Notes under the pieces: model-generated
Told to the model about the DNA's origin: nothing
The model's input: the letters and a program-made list of their open reading frames with translations, nothing else
The model's database searches: none
Part shown: positions 53,059 to 59,201 of the stretch, piece after piece
How positions within the stretch are numbered: position 1 is the stretch's first letter
Layout of the letters: each line of letters opens with the position of its first letter
Program-made: the position numbers and the translations under genes
Assembly (NCBI RefSeq): GCF_002102265.1
Contig: NZ_LQPG01000058.1
Location: forward strand, 1-59,201
DNA length: 59,201 nt
Origin: Mycolicibacter longobardus
GTDB lineage: Bacteria; Actinomycetota; Actinomycetes; Mycobacteriales; Mycobacteriaceae
Direction: 5' to 3'

Positions 53059-54576
53059 ATGAGCGCACCGTTGTGGATGGCGTCGCCGCCGGAGGCGCAT
53101 TCGGCCTTGTTGAGCAGCGGACCGGGGCCGGGTACGTTGCTGGCCACTGCGGGGGCGTGGACATCGCAGAGTGCCGAATACACTTCGGCGGCAGATGAAC
53201 TCATCGCAGTATTGGGGGCGGTGCAGGCCGGGGCATGGGAGGGTCCCAGCGCGGAATCGTATGTGGCCGCTCATGTGCCGTATCTGGCGTGGTTGATGCA
53301 GGCCAGCGCGGACAGCGCTGCAGCGGCCGCCCAGCATGGGACCGCGGCCGCGGCCTACACCAGCGCGTTGGCCGTAATGCCGACGTTGGCCGAGTTGGCC
53401 GCCAACCACGCCAGCCACGGGGCGTTGGTGGCGACGAACTTCTTCGGGATCAACACCATCCCGATCGCGCTGAATGAGGCCGATTACGCGCGGATGTGGA
53501 TCCAAGCGGCCACCACAATGGCCACCTACGAGGCAGTCGCCGGCACGGCGGTGGCGTCAACCCCGCAAACCGCGCCGGCGCCGCAGATCCAGAAATCCGA
53601 CAGCACCACCAGCGACGGCGGCGGCTGCGGCACCAAAATCGATCCGTGGACCGGGGAAACCGAGGACGTCTATTGCCCGTCCGACCCGCGCTTCTGGCAG
53701 GGCTGGGCATCCGAACTCACCGAGCAAATCTCCGACGTGCTGGCAAATCCGTCGCAGCTATCGACCCTTCTTCCCATGATGGAGGCCGATTTTCTGTTCC
53801 ACGTTCAGGTGCTTGTGTCCAACCTGCCCCAGATGGCCCCGCAGCTGTTGTCGGTGGGCTTAGGCCTCGCTATCGCCAACCTCGGATGGGCGGCCGGTCT
53901 CGCCGGGCTGGCCGGCCTGGCTCAGCCCACCGGGGTCCCGGCCACGCCGATGCCAGAACCCGTTGCGGCTCAACCCAACCTGTGGCCGACCGCCGGGATC
54001 GCCCCAACCATGCCAGCCGCTCCGACCACCGCTGGGGCCGCGGCGCCCGCAGCTCCGGCAGCACCAGTCACTGCCGCCGGTGCCGCACCCGTGCCGGCCG
54101 CCGGTCTTGCAGGATTCGGTTATCTGCTGGGCGGCGGCGGCGGACCCGGTCCCGCCGTCGGCCCAAACCTCACCGACCGTAGCCGCGTCAAGGCGCCGGC
54201 CTCCGACCTCAGTGCGCAGGAGGGGACCGCCGCGGCCGCGTCGGCACGGGAGCAGGCACGCGCCCGCCGCCGGCGGCGAGTGGCGGTGAAAGATCGCGGC
54301 TACCGCGACGAGTACGCGGATCTGGACGACAACATGGACACCGCCCCGGGCCCGTCGACCAGCGATCGGCTCGCCGCGCCGACGGCATCGGATCGCGGTG
54401 CCGGCGTGCTAGGGCTTGCCGACACCGCGCGCAAGGCCGACATCACACCGGCAGCGGGGTTGACCACGGTGGCCGGTGACGGGTTTGAGGGCGCCCTGAC
54501 CGTGCCGATGGTGCCGAGCACCTGGGGCCATGACGGCAGCCCCCGCAAAACGGAGTACGAGGAGGACGACAGCTGA
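53059..54576 (+). CDS. PPE protein, PPW subfamily, ESX-3-like
   Basis: 505 residues from the ATG at 53059 (MSAPLWMASPPEAHSALLSS). PPE domain to about 175 with AWEGPSAESY (WxG). The middle is variable, with a CGTKIDPWTGETEDVYCPSD patch. The C-terminus carries a basic cluster (RARRRRRVAVKDRGY) and the PPW signature TVPMVPSTWGHD. Such PPW proteins include PPE3/PPE4 of the ESX-3 system, which are repressed by Zur; the two Zur-like boxes upstream support this. It may help import zinc or iron-siderophore. No PE partner adjoins it. Confidence 0.82.
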   Translation: MSAPLWMASPPEAHSALLSSGPGPGTLLATAGAWTSQSAEYTSAADELIAVLGAVQAGAWEGPSAESYVAAHVPYLAWLMQASADSAAAAAQHGTAAAAYTSALAVMPTLAELAANHASHGALVATNFFGINTIPIALNEADYARMWIQAATTMATYEAVAGTAVASTPQTAPAPQIQKSDSTTSDGGGCGTKIDPWTGETEDVYCPSDPRFWQGWASELTEQISDVLANPSQLSTLLPMMEADFLFHVQVLVSNLPQMAPQLLSVGLGLAIANLGWAAGLAGLAGLAQPTGVPATPMPEPVAAQPNLWPTAGIAPTMPAAPTTAGAAAPAAPAAPVTAAGAAPVPAAGLAGFGYLLGGGGGPGPAVGPNLTDRSRVKAPASDLSAQEGTAAAASAREQARARRRRRVAVKDRGYRDEYADLDDNMDTAPGPSTSDRLAAPTASDRGAGVLGLADTARKADITPAAGLTTVAGDGFEGALTVPMVPSTWGHDGSPRKTEYEEDDS

Positions 54577-55089
54577 CCATCACCTACCGATTAGCTCACC
54601 CTCCCGCACCCCGTAATCAATTTAGCGGCAGGCCTTTTACGCCGATACTTCCGGACATTGGGAGCGCGTCGTGCGCCGTATATCGGCATCTAAAGGTCAG
54701 TTCCGGGCCTGATGGTTGTCGACGGCACTTCGGGGCCGCCGGCACCAGTGCCACGAGGTCGATCTGGAGCAGCGGAAGGCGCTAGCGCCAACACTAGCAA
54801 CGGGGCGGTCGGTGGGTGTGACGGTTTCGACGCCTTCGATGATGGCGTACAGGAGCCGAGCTTCTCAGTTGACTCCCGCTTCGCGCGCCCTGATCCGCAT
54901 GCCCGGCGGGCAGGACAGAAGGGTGGTCAACTCATCGACATTCGCGCGGCGCCGAATATCGGGAAACGAGACGTGACATGACAGATACCCGCCACTGCCC
55001 GACTTCTACGTTCTTGAACTGCCGCGTGACGGGCGGGTCGAGGGTGCTTGCCCCGCAGTGCGCAGCCGCTTTCGAACGATTGACGTGGA
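54577..55089. other. Gap without a convincing gene
   Basis: About 510 bp between the PPE gene and the second metallothionein operator. Two overlapping frames on the plus strand lack ribosome sites and have composition of read-through. On the minus strand, RANVDELTTLLSCPPGMRIR reads like a short coding remnant near 54880-54955. No repeats. Confidence 0.35.
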
Positions 55090-55104
55090 TACCCCACCGG
55101 GGTA
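55090..55104. promoter_or_regulatory. RicR-type copper operator, second metallothionein gene
   Basis: TACCCCACCGGGGTA, an exact palindrome. The -10-like TATGGT (55103-55108) is followed 8 bases later by the GTG start. Confidence 0.8.
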
Positions 55105-55116
55105 TGGTGTGGAGTT

Positions 55117-55242
55117 GTGAACGAAACCAAACAAGCCCAAGCCAATTGTTGCAAGTCCGGCGGCTGCCAGTGCGGTGACGCCTTGTGCACCCAGGGACCG
55201 GGCTGTCAGTGCGGTCACCCCGCCTGCACGTGCAACGATTGA
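55117..55242 (+). CDS. 41-residue Cys-rich metallothionein-like peptide (copy 2)
   Basis: Starts with GTG: MNETKQAQANCCKSGGCQCG, then DALCTQGPGCQCGHPACTCND. All nine Cys and the His of copy 1 (42010-42135) are kept; about 31 of 41 residues are the same. The operator, -10 and start spacing are also alike, so the promoter-gene unit duplicated as a whole. It is too short for ordinary gene calling. Likely Cu(I) binding in the cytosol. Confidence 0.85.
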   Translation: MNETKQAQANCCKSGGCQCGDALCTQGPGCQCGHPACTCND

Positions 55243-55499
55243 TCCACCACACCGCAGCACGACGACTGCACTCGACAGCCACAACCGGTGTGCGCTGAAG
55301 GCAGCCAAGCAAACCCAGCGAGTGTTGGAGGCGACGAGCTGCACGCCCAGTCCAGCAGCGGTAACGAGAGCATGGCCGGCCGGTAAGCGCCTGGTCATGC
55401 TGCCCGGCTGTGATCATCGCCGAGATGCGGCATCTGGGCCCACATCCAGTAAGCGCTGATCGATATGCCGAATCTTCGGCCCGAAAAGGTAGGCAAGCA

Positions 55500-55796
55500 A
55501 TGCCAGAAAGCACCCCCGCCACTTCCACCCCCACACGTCCGGATTGGACCCGCTGGCTCTACCCCGCCGCCGCCATCACCGGCATTGCGGTCGGCATCTT
55601 CATCATCGTCGCTGGCCTGTATCTCGTTTTTTCGCAGCCGAACTGTGGTGGCGCCATGAAAGACGGCATGCCCTGCTGTGCCGAGATGAAAGAGAACATG
55701 AATCACAAGATGGACGACATGAAAAATAAGCCCGGCATGCCGTCCCCGTCGCAGATGCCGATGCCGATGCCGCCCATGCCCACACCTGGGCGGTAA
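55500..55796 (+). CDS. Met-rich single-span membrane protein
   Basis: 98 residues from the ATG at 55500 after AGGTAGG. One membrane helix at about 20-45 (AAAITGIAVGIFIIVAGLYL). The outer part has NCGGAMKDGMPCCAEMKENM, then NHKMDDMKNKPGM and a Met/Pro repeat ending MPMPMPPMPTPGR. Fourteen or so Met plus three Cys and a His point to Cu(I) or Ag(I) binding outside the membrane. No family known to me. It lies between the second metallothionein and the mer remnants; 55243-55499 shows no gene. Confidence 0.7.
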   Translation: MPESTPATSTPTRPDWTRWLYPAAAITGIAVGIFIIVAGLYLVFSQPNCGGAMKDGMPCCAEMKENMNHKMDDMKNKPGMPSPSQMPMPMPPMPTPGR

Positions 55797-55816
55797 ATCG
55801 TCGAAGTGCGGGTCGC

Positions 55817-56183
55817 GTGGCGCAGGCGGCCGAGCGGACCGATGTCAATCCGCAGACGTTGCGGTATAACGAGCGACGCGGTCTGCTGCCGACGCCGGCT
55901 CGGTCGGAGTCGGGGTATCGCCGCTACGGGCCGGAGGCGGTGCACAAAGTGCGGTTTGTCAAACGCGCCGAGGAGCTCGGTTTCACCCTCGCGGACGCCG
56001 ACGTATTGCCGCACCTGGCCGGCGGTGGACCGGAGAGCTGCCCTGCGGCCGTCGCGATGGCCGACGAGAAGATCACCGCGTTGACCGCCAAGATCAACGA
56101 TCCGGCCCGCATACGCGCGACCCGCAATCGGCCCCCGAGCCGACCGCGACTGCACGCTTCAGCATGCCCTGGCTTCCGATCCT
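55817..56183 (+). pseudogene. merR: merR, frameshifted
   Basis: The helix-turn-helix (TDVNPQTLRYNERRGLLPTP, SGYRRYGPEAV) and GGGPESCPAAVAMADEK are clear, as in actinobacterial mercury MerR. After residue about 95 (KINDPARIRA) the frame loses similarity. The expected ending (RDCTLQHALASDP, stop at 56181-56183) is in another frame, so a small deletion or insertion lies near 56095-56145. The open frame instead runs on into the next gene. The start is also irregular, lacking a normal first codon context. Confidence 0.65.
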
Positions 56184-56194
56184 TAGGAACGGCC

Positions 56195-56467
56195 ATGACC
56201 AGACCCGCCACGCCGCGTATCCAGCTGCTGCACGTGCCCGACTGCCCGCTGCTCGACCGGGTGCGGGACCTGGTCGCACAGGCGCTCGCCGCAACGGGGA
56301 CAGCGGCCTCCGTCGAGGAGCTCTGCGGTCCGTACCCCTCGCCGGCCTTGCTGATCGACGGAGTCGACCTCGTCACCGGCCGACCGCCCGACCCGGATGC
56401 AAATTGCCGGCTGACCCTTCCGTCTGCTGAGCAGATACAGGCCGCCCTGCGCAGGAATGCACGCTGA
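56195..56467 (+). CDS. Small thioredoxin-fold-like protein of mer operons
   Basis: 90 residues from the ATG at 56195 (AGGAAC upstream). It starts TRPATPRIQLLHVPDCPLLD with a Cys-Pro, then a helix and SVEELCGPYPSPALLIDGVD, and ends with CRLTLPSAEQIQAALRRNAR. This looks like the small alkylmercury-lyase-associated protein found between merR and merB in actinobacteria. It may pass metal or hold a thiol. It is intact, while both neighbours are broken. Confidence 0.6.
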   Translation: MTRPATPRIQLLHVPDCPLLDRVRDLVAQALAATGTAASVEELCGPYPSPALLIDGVDLVTGRPPDPDANCRLTLPSAEQIQAALRRNAR

Positions 56468-56484
56468 TATCGAAGGGCACCCCC

Positions 56485-56873
56485 ATGGACACCTCCCTCG
56501 CCACCCGCTTGATCGCCGCCGTGGACGCCAGTCCGGATTGCACCGCCCGACGCCAAATTGCGGCGGCCGCTGCTTCAGCTGCTCGCCGCCGGCGCCCGGT
56601 CAGCGTCGAACAACTCGCCGGGAGCGCCGGGCTTTCGGTCGATCAGGTTCCCGCCGAGCTTGCCGCGTTGACCGACACGGGTTCACCGGTGCGGCGGCAG
56701 GGTGAGACGACGTGGGCGATGCGGCCGAGGATCGTCGGGAACACCAGAGCATCCAGGGCCGTGCAGGTATACGTTCCCAACGGTACCCACCGTAGCGTCC
56801 ACACCCGAATCGAGATGTTCGAGATCTCCACCGGCCCAGTGATTTACAGTCACTCCTGCATGCGAGCGGTGTG
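56485..56873 (+). pseudogene. merB: merB, broken by an internal inversion
   Basis: Plus-strand codons to about 56672 encode the N-terminal winged part of organomercurial lyase (RRPVSVEQLAGSAGLSVDQV). Beyond that the plus frame loses meaning, but the minus strand over 56790-56680 reads YTCTALDALVFPTILGRIAH, then VVSPCRRTGEPVSV, which is the MerB core including its first catalytic Cys. The core therefore lies in opposite orientation to the N-terminus. The C-terminal catalytic part is missing. No active lyase can be made. Confidence 0.65.
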
Positions 56874-57030
56874 ATATCACCGCGTTAACATCACCGACGA
56901 CCAAGCGCGGGCATGTGCGGGCTACCGACGGCGTCAGCGGAATCACCGGCGTCGGCATTTTTCTCGGCCCGAACACTCCCACGTTGGAGGCGATGACACG
57001 CCACCTGGAGTGAGCGGTTGATCTTGAGGC

Positions 57031-57142
57031 TGGCCGAGGAAATGACACGGGTCTGAGACAAACTCAGATGACACCACGTGAGACAACCGGCATCGCCGCA
57101 GGTCAGAGTGCCGCCATATGACACGGAGCATGAGACCATACA
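57031..57142 (+). repeat. Tn7-like left-type end, element 2
   Basis: Three spaced ATGACAC...TGAGAC units, ending GAGACCATACA. Closely similar to 35097-35203 and, in part, to 21504-21595. It is followed by GATT and a third right-type end. Confidence 0.85.
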
Positions 57143-57146
57143 GATT

Positions 57147-57181
57147 TGTAGGGTTCACGCTGCGAGTCATCTTCTCAGAGG
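57147..57181 (+). repeat. Truncated third right-type end
   Basis: TGTAGGGTTCACGCTGCGAG, then TCATCTTCTCAGAGG, matches the first 35 bp of the right-type end at 35208, with a few changes. Similarity stops at about 57181, so only the terminal TnsB site and part of the second remain. The segment 57182-57296 after it has no gene. Confidence 0.75.
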
Positions 57182-57296
57182 TTCGGTAGAGGCGACGGTT
57201 GCCGTGTTGCTTCCGGCCGGCGGGTTGGCGCGGCCGACAAGACGCGGGAGTTCCACCGCCTAGTCCAGTGCGTACCACACACTGGCCAAGAATGCT

Positions 57297-58763
57297 GGCT
57301 CTTCCGAGTTAGCAGGGGCGTAGCTGCCTGGCCGTGAGCGGCGCCCGTCGTGATTGGCGGGTGCAGGCCCACCGTACTCGGCGGCGTTGGTTGTCGGGGT
57401 TGCGGAAGCCGAAGGCGACGCGTCCGACGTGTTTGACGATCCTGTTGTAGCCCTCACTGCGGGCGTTCGACAGGCCGGTCGTGATCGCGAGAACCATTGG
57501 CCCCTGCCATGTTTGGATGGTTGCAGCGAGGTCGTGGATCTCGGGGACTTTGGTGGCGGCACAGAATTGGTAGAAGCGATACAGCGCGGCGGCGATGTCG
57601 TAGCGCATGGCACCGGTCGCGGTGCAGGCCAGGACGTCGCGGAGGAGTTCTTTGGCGATCCAGGCGGCCAAGATGTCCCCACCGGGGTCGGCGGCTGCCA
57701 GGGCGGCCACCAGGCGGTCGCGTTGGGTGTCGGTGAGCCGCTCGGCGGCGCGCAGTAACCGGCGCCGGTTGAGCCATTCCGGGTCGGCCTTGCGGCCACG
57801 ACGCCCACGACTGTCCCAGGTGGTGCGCCGGCGTACCGCTTCGACGGTCTGGTTAGCTCGTTTGACCAGGTGAAATCTGTCGACGATCAACTGCGCGTGG
57901 GGCAGGGCGTCGCGAGCGACCTTGGCGTAGGTGCTCGACATGTCGATCGCGACATGGGTGATCGACTCCCGCCATTCGGGGGTGCGTGCTGCCAGCCAGT
58001 CGGCCACGGGTTTGGCTGATCGACCGTTGACCTGCACCAGCAGGCCGCTGGTGCCGGTGATGTCGACCAGGCCGGTGTCGAAGCGGTCGATCCACACGCG
58101 GTTGCCGGTGTCCGGGCAGGTCTCGTATTTGGCCTTGCCCGGCGGGTCTCGTCGATGCCCAGCACGGTGATCGCTGCCGGTTCGCCGGCGAGCACCGCCT
58201 CCGCGGTGGCCTCAACGGCACCGTGACAGGTGTTCCAGGTGCAGCCGTAGTCGGCGGCGACCGCGGCCACCGGCCGGATGTGGTCGAGGACCATCGTGGC
58301 CATCTCTGTCTTGGCTCGGGTAGTTACCCGTGCCCGCGGAGGGACATCCGGTGTGGCCTCGGTGAACGTCTTCTTGTCACAGGAAGTATTGGTGCACAGC
58401 CATTTCCGTTTCCGCCACACAATTTGGGGCCGGTCGGGTCCGATCTTGATATCGCGTGGGCGCGTGCTGACCCAACCGCGTGAGCGGCGCGAGCGGGTGC
58501 GGCACTTCGTGCACCGGCCGACGTACTCCGGGGCGGTGTGCGCCGTGATTACCCGCCCACCGTCGTCGTTGCGGTGCACCGTATCCACGACGATGCCTTC
58601 GAGACCGAGCAGCAAGGTACTACCGTTGGGCAAGGCTCGCGCCTTTCTGTGATCTGGATGCGTGAAGAACACCCAGTTCACAAGGGCGCGAGCCCCCAAT
58701 CAGTCACCGACACCCAGGGCATCCGAATCGGTCACACCAGACCCCCACCAAGTCGGAAGAGCC
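57297..58763 (-). mobile_element. ISL3-family insertion sequence
   Basis: 1467 bp. Terminal inverted repeats start GGCTCTTCCGA on both sides and continue imperfectly (GTTAGCAGGGG against CTTGGTGGGGG). The 8-bp sequence AGAATGCT lies directly outside both ends (57289-57296 and 58764-58771), the 8-bp duplication expected of ISL3. It carries one transposase gene, which is frameshifted. Confidence 0.92.
57309..58699 (-). pseudogene. ISL3-family transposase, frameshifted
   Basis: Two frames on the minus strand together give a full transposase of about 460 residues. The first (from 58699) has the zinc-finger part with CTKCRTR and CTNTSCDKKTF and ends in frame at VLGIDET. The second resumes with RFDTGLVDITG and contains the DDE parts AIDMSSTYAKVARDALPHAQ and VDRFHLVKRANQ. 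One missing G near 58139-58145 (CGCCGGGCAAGG, where one more G restores the frame) explains the break. No slippery heptamer suggests programmed frameshifting. Probably inactive unless it is a sequencing error. Confidence 0.88.
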
Positions 58764-58869
58764 AGAATGCTCTCTCGGTAAGGGAGGTTCTTCCGTACTG
58801 GCAGTAGCAGACTCACCGAAAAGTGGGGCGAGGGCACAGCCCCATACCCTGCCACCACTCCGCCGCAAT

Positions 58870-59115
58870 TCACCCCATCCGGTCGGCAAGCCACCACGTC
58901 AGCTTCGGCGACAGACGGCGCAGAAGATAGGCAGCACGAGCGCCCGGGGTCACAACAATCTTGTGATGCGCAAGTCCACGATCGACTGCGTCCAGGACGT
59001 CGTCGGTCGTGATCATCAGTGGTGACGACGTCTGGTGACTGAGCTTTTCGACAAACGCCGGCCCTCCAGTCGCCTGGTTCAGCAAGGGAGTCTTGACCGC
59101 GGTTGGCGCGACCAA
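58870..59115 (-). pseudogene. C-terminal end of a short-chain dehydrogenase
   Basis: About 81 codons: VAPTAVKTPLL is the PG/PTxVxT substrate loop region of SDR enzymes, and DVLDAVDRGLAHHKIVVTPG, then SPKLTWWLADRMG, is a typical ending. The Rossmann fold and the Ser-Tyr-Lys site are absent. Upstream of about 59120 the reading frame no longer resembles an SDR, so the gene is cut there, perhaps by another insertion whose edge reaches the window end. The segment 58772-58869 has no gene. Confidence 0.6.
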
Positions 59116-59201
59116 CAGAACCTGGGATAGCGTCCCGCTGAGTGGTGGACTTCGGATCTAGCGTGGTTCACGCGTCGAGATCAACGAGTCGTGTTGAACG
59201 C

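Larger units (their letters stand above)
35208..57142 (+). mobile_element. Non-autonomous Tn7-like element 2, copper island
   Basis: About 21.9 kb between a right-type end (35208) and a left-type end (57142). No tns gene lies inside, so movement would depend on TnsABCD supplied by another element such as element 1. Its cargo is almost wholly metal-related. Junctions on both sides read ACA-GATT-TGTAGGG, so it sits between element 1 and a third end fragment. Confidence 0.75.

Noticed and set aside
55817..56467. Fused MerR-thioredoxin-like protein
   Set aside because: The single open frame is created by a frameshift in merR; a separate start codon with ribosome site at 56195 and family lengths show two genes.
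6508..57142. Integrative element or prophage
   Set aside because: No tyrosine or serine integrase, relaxase or phage structural genes; the ends and tns operon explain mobility.
57309..58699. Programmed frameshift in the ISL3 transposase
   Set aside because: ISL3 transposases are normally made from one frame, and no slippery A/T heptamer occurs at the break; a lost G explains it.
1..59201. tRNA or rRNA genes, CRISPR arrays
   Set aside because: None seen on reading both strands; a covariance-model scan was not possible.

Overview
The window comes from a high-GC mycobacterium. It opens with the conserved mycobacterial order ponA1 end, GT87 membrane protein, rpsF, ssb, rpsR, rplI, dnaB, and later carries PE/PPE genes, an MmpL transporter, a GjpA-type porin, LpqS/CysK2 and RicR-type copper operators. 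I cannot name the species.

Region 1 (1-6507) is core chromosome. dnaB is split by a 417-residue intein that starts with Ala and has the Trp/Cys/Thr signature of class 3 inteins.

Region 2 (6508-35203) is a Tn7-like transposon inserted 13 bp past the dnaB stop codon. It has a dense right-type end at 6508, a translationally coupled tnsA-tnsB-tnsC-tnsD(tniQ) operon, and a dispersed left-type end at 35203. The 5-bp sequence GATTT flanks both sides. Its cargo looks like an anti-phage and accessory load: XRE regulators, an orphan MbcA/ParS-type antitoxin, a 1632-residue type ISP restriction-modification enzyme, a Mokosh type I-like kinase-helicase plus PLD nuclease pair, a divergent 558-residue unknown protein, and a TetR-DUF6188-MmpL cluster. 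A further left-type end lies inside at 21504-21595, so this stretch was probably assembled from two elements.

Region 3 (35208-57142) is a second element with the same kind of ends but no transposition genes. It abuts the first through a 4-bp GATT spacer. It is a metal island, mainly copper: a porin, a CPH-type P1B ATPase, a multicopper oxidase, a Csp-like copper store, a RicR/CsoR repressor, two 41-residue Cys-rich metallothionein-like peptides, DUF5134 and DUF2182 membrane proteins, a MerR regulator, a DUF1490-CtpV pair, an lpqS-cysK2-MFS-lpqS operon, PE/PPE proteins, a Met-rich membrane peptide and decayed mercury-resistance genes. Seven exact TACCC-N5-GGGTA palindromes precede its genes, so most of the island reads as one copper-inducible regulon. 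IdeR-like and Zur-like boxes add iron and zinc inputs.

Region 4 (57147-59201) starts with about 35 bp of a third right-type end, again after GATT. It then holds an ISL3-family insertion sequence with an exact 8-bp target duplication and a frameshifted transposase, and the C-terminal end of a broken short-chain dehydrogenase. The dnaB 3' flank has therefore taken up repeated Tn7-like insertions, the youngest nearest dnaB.
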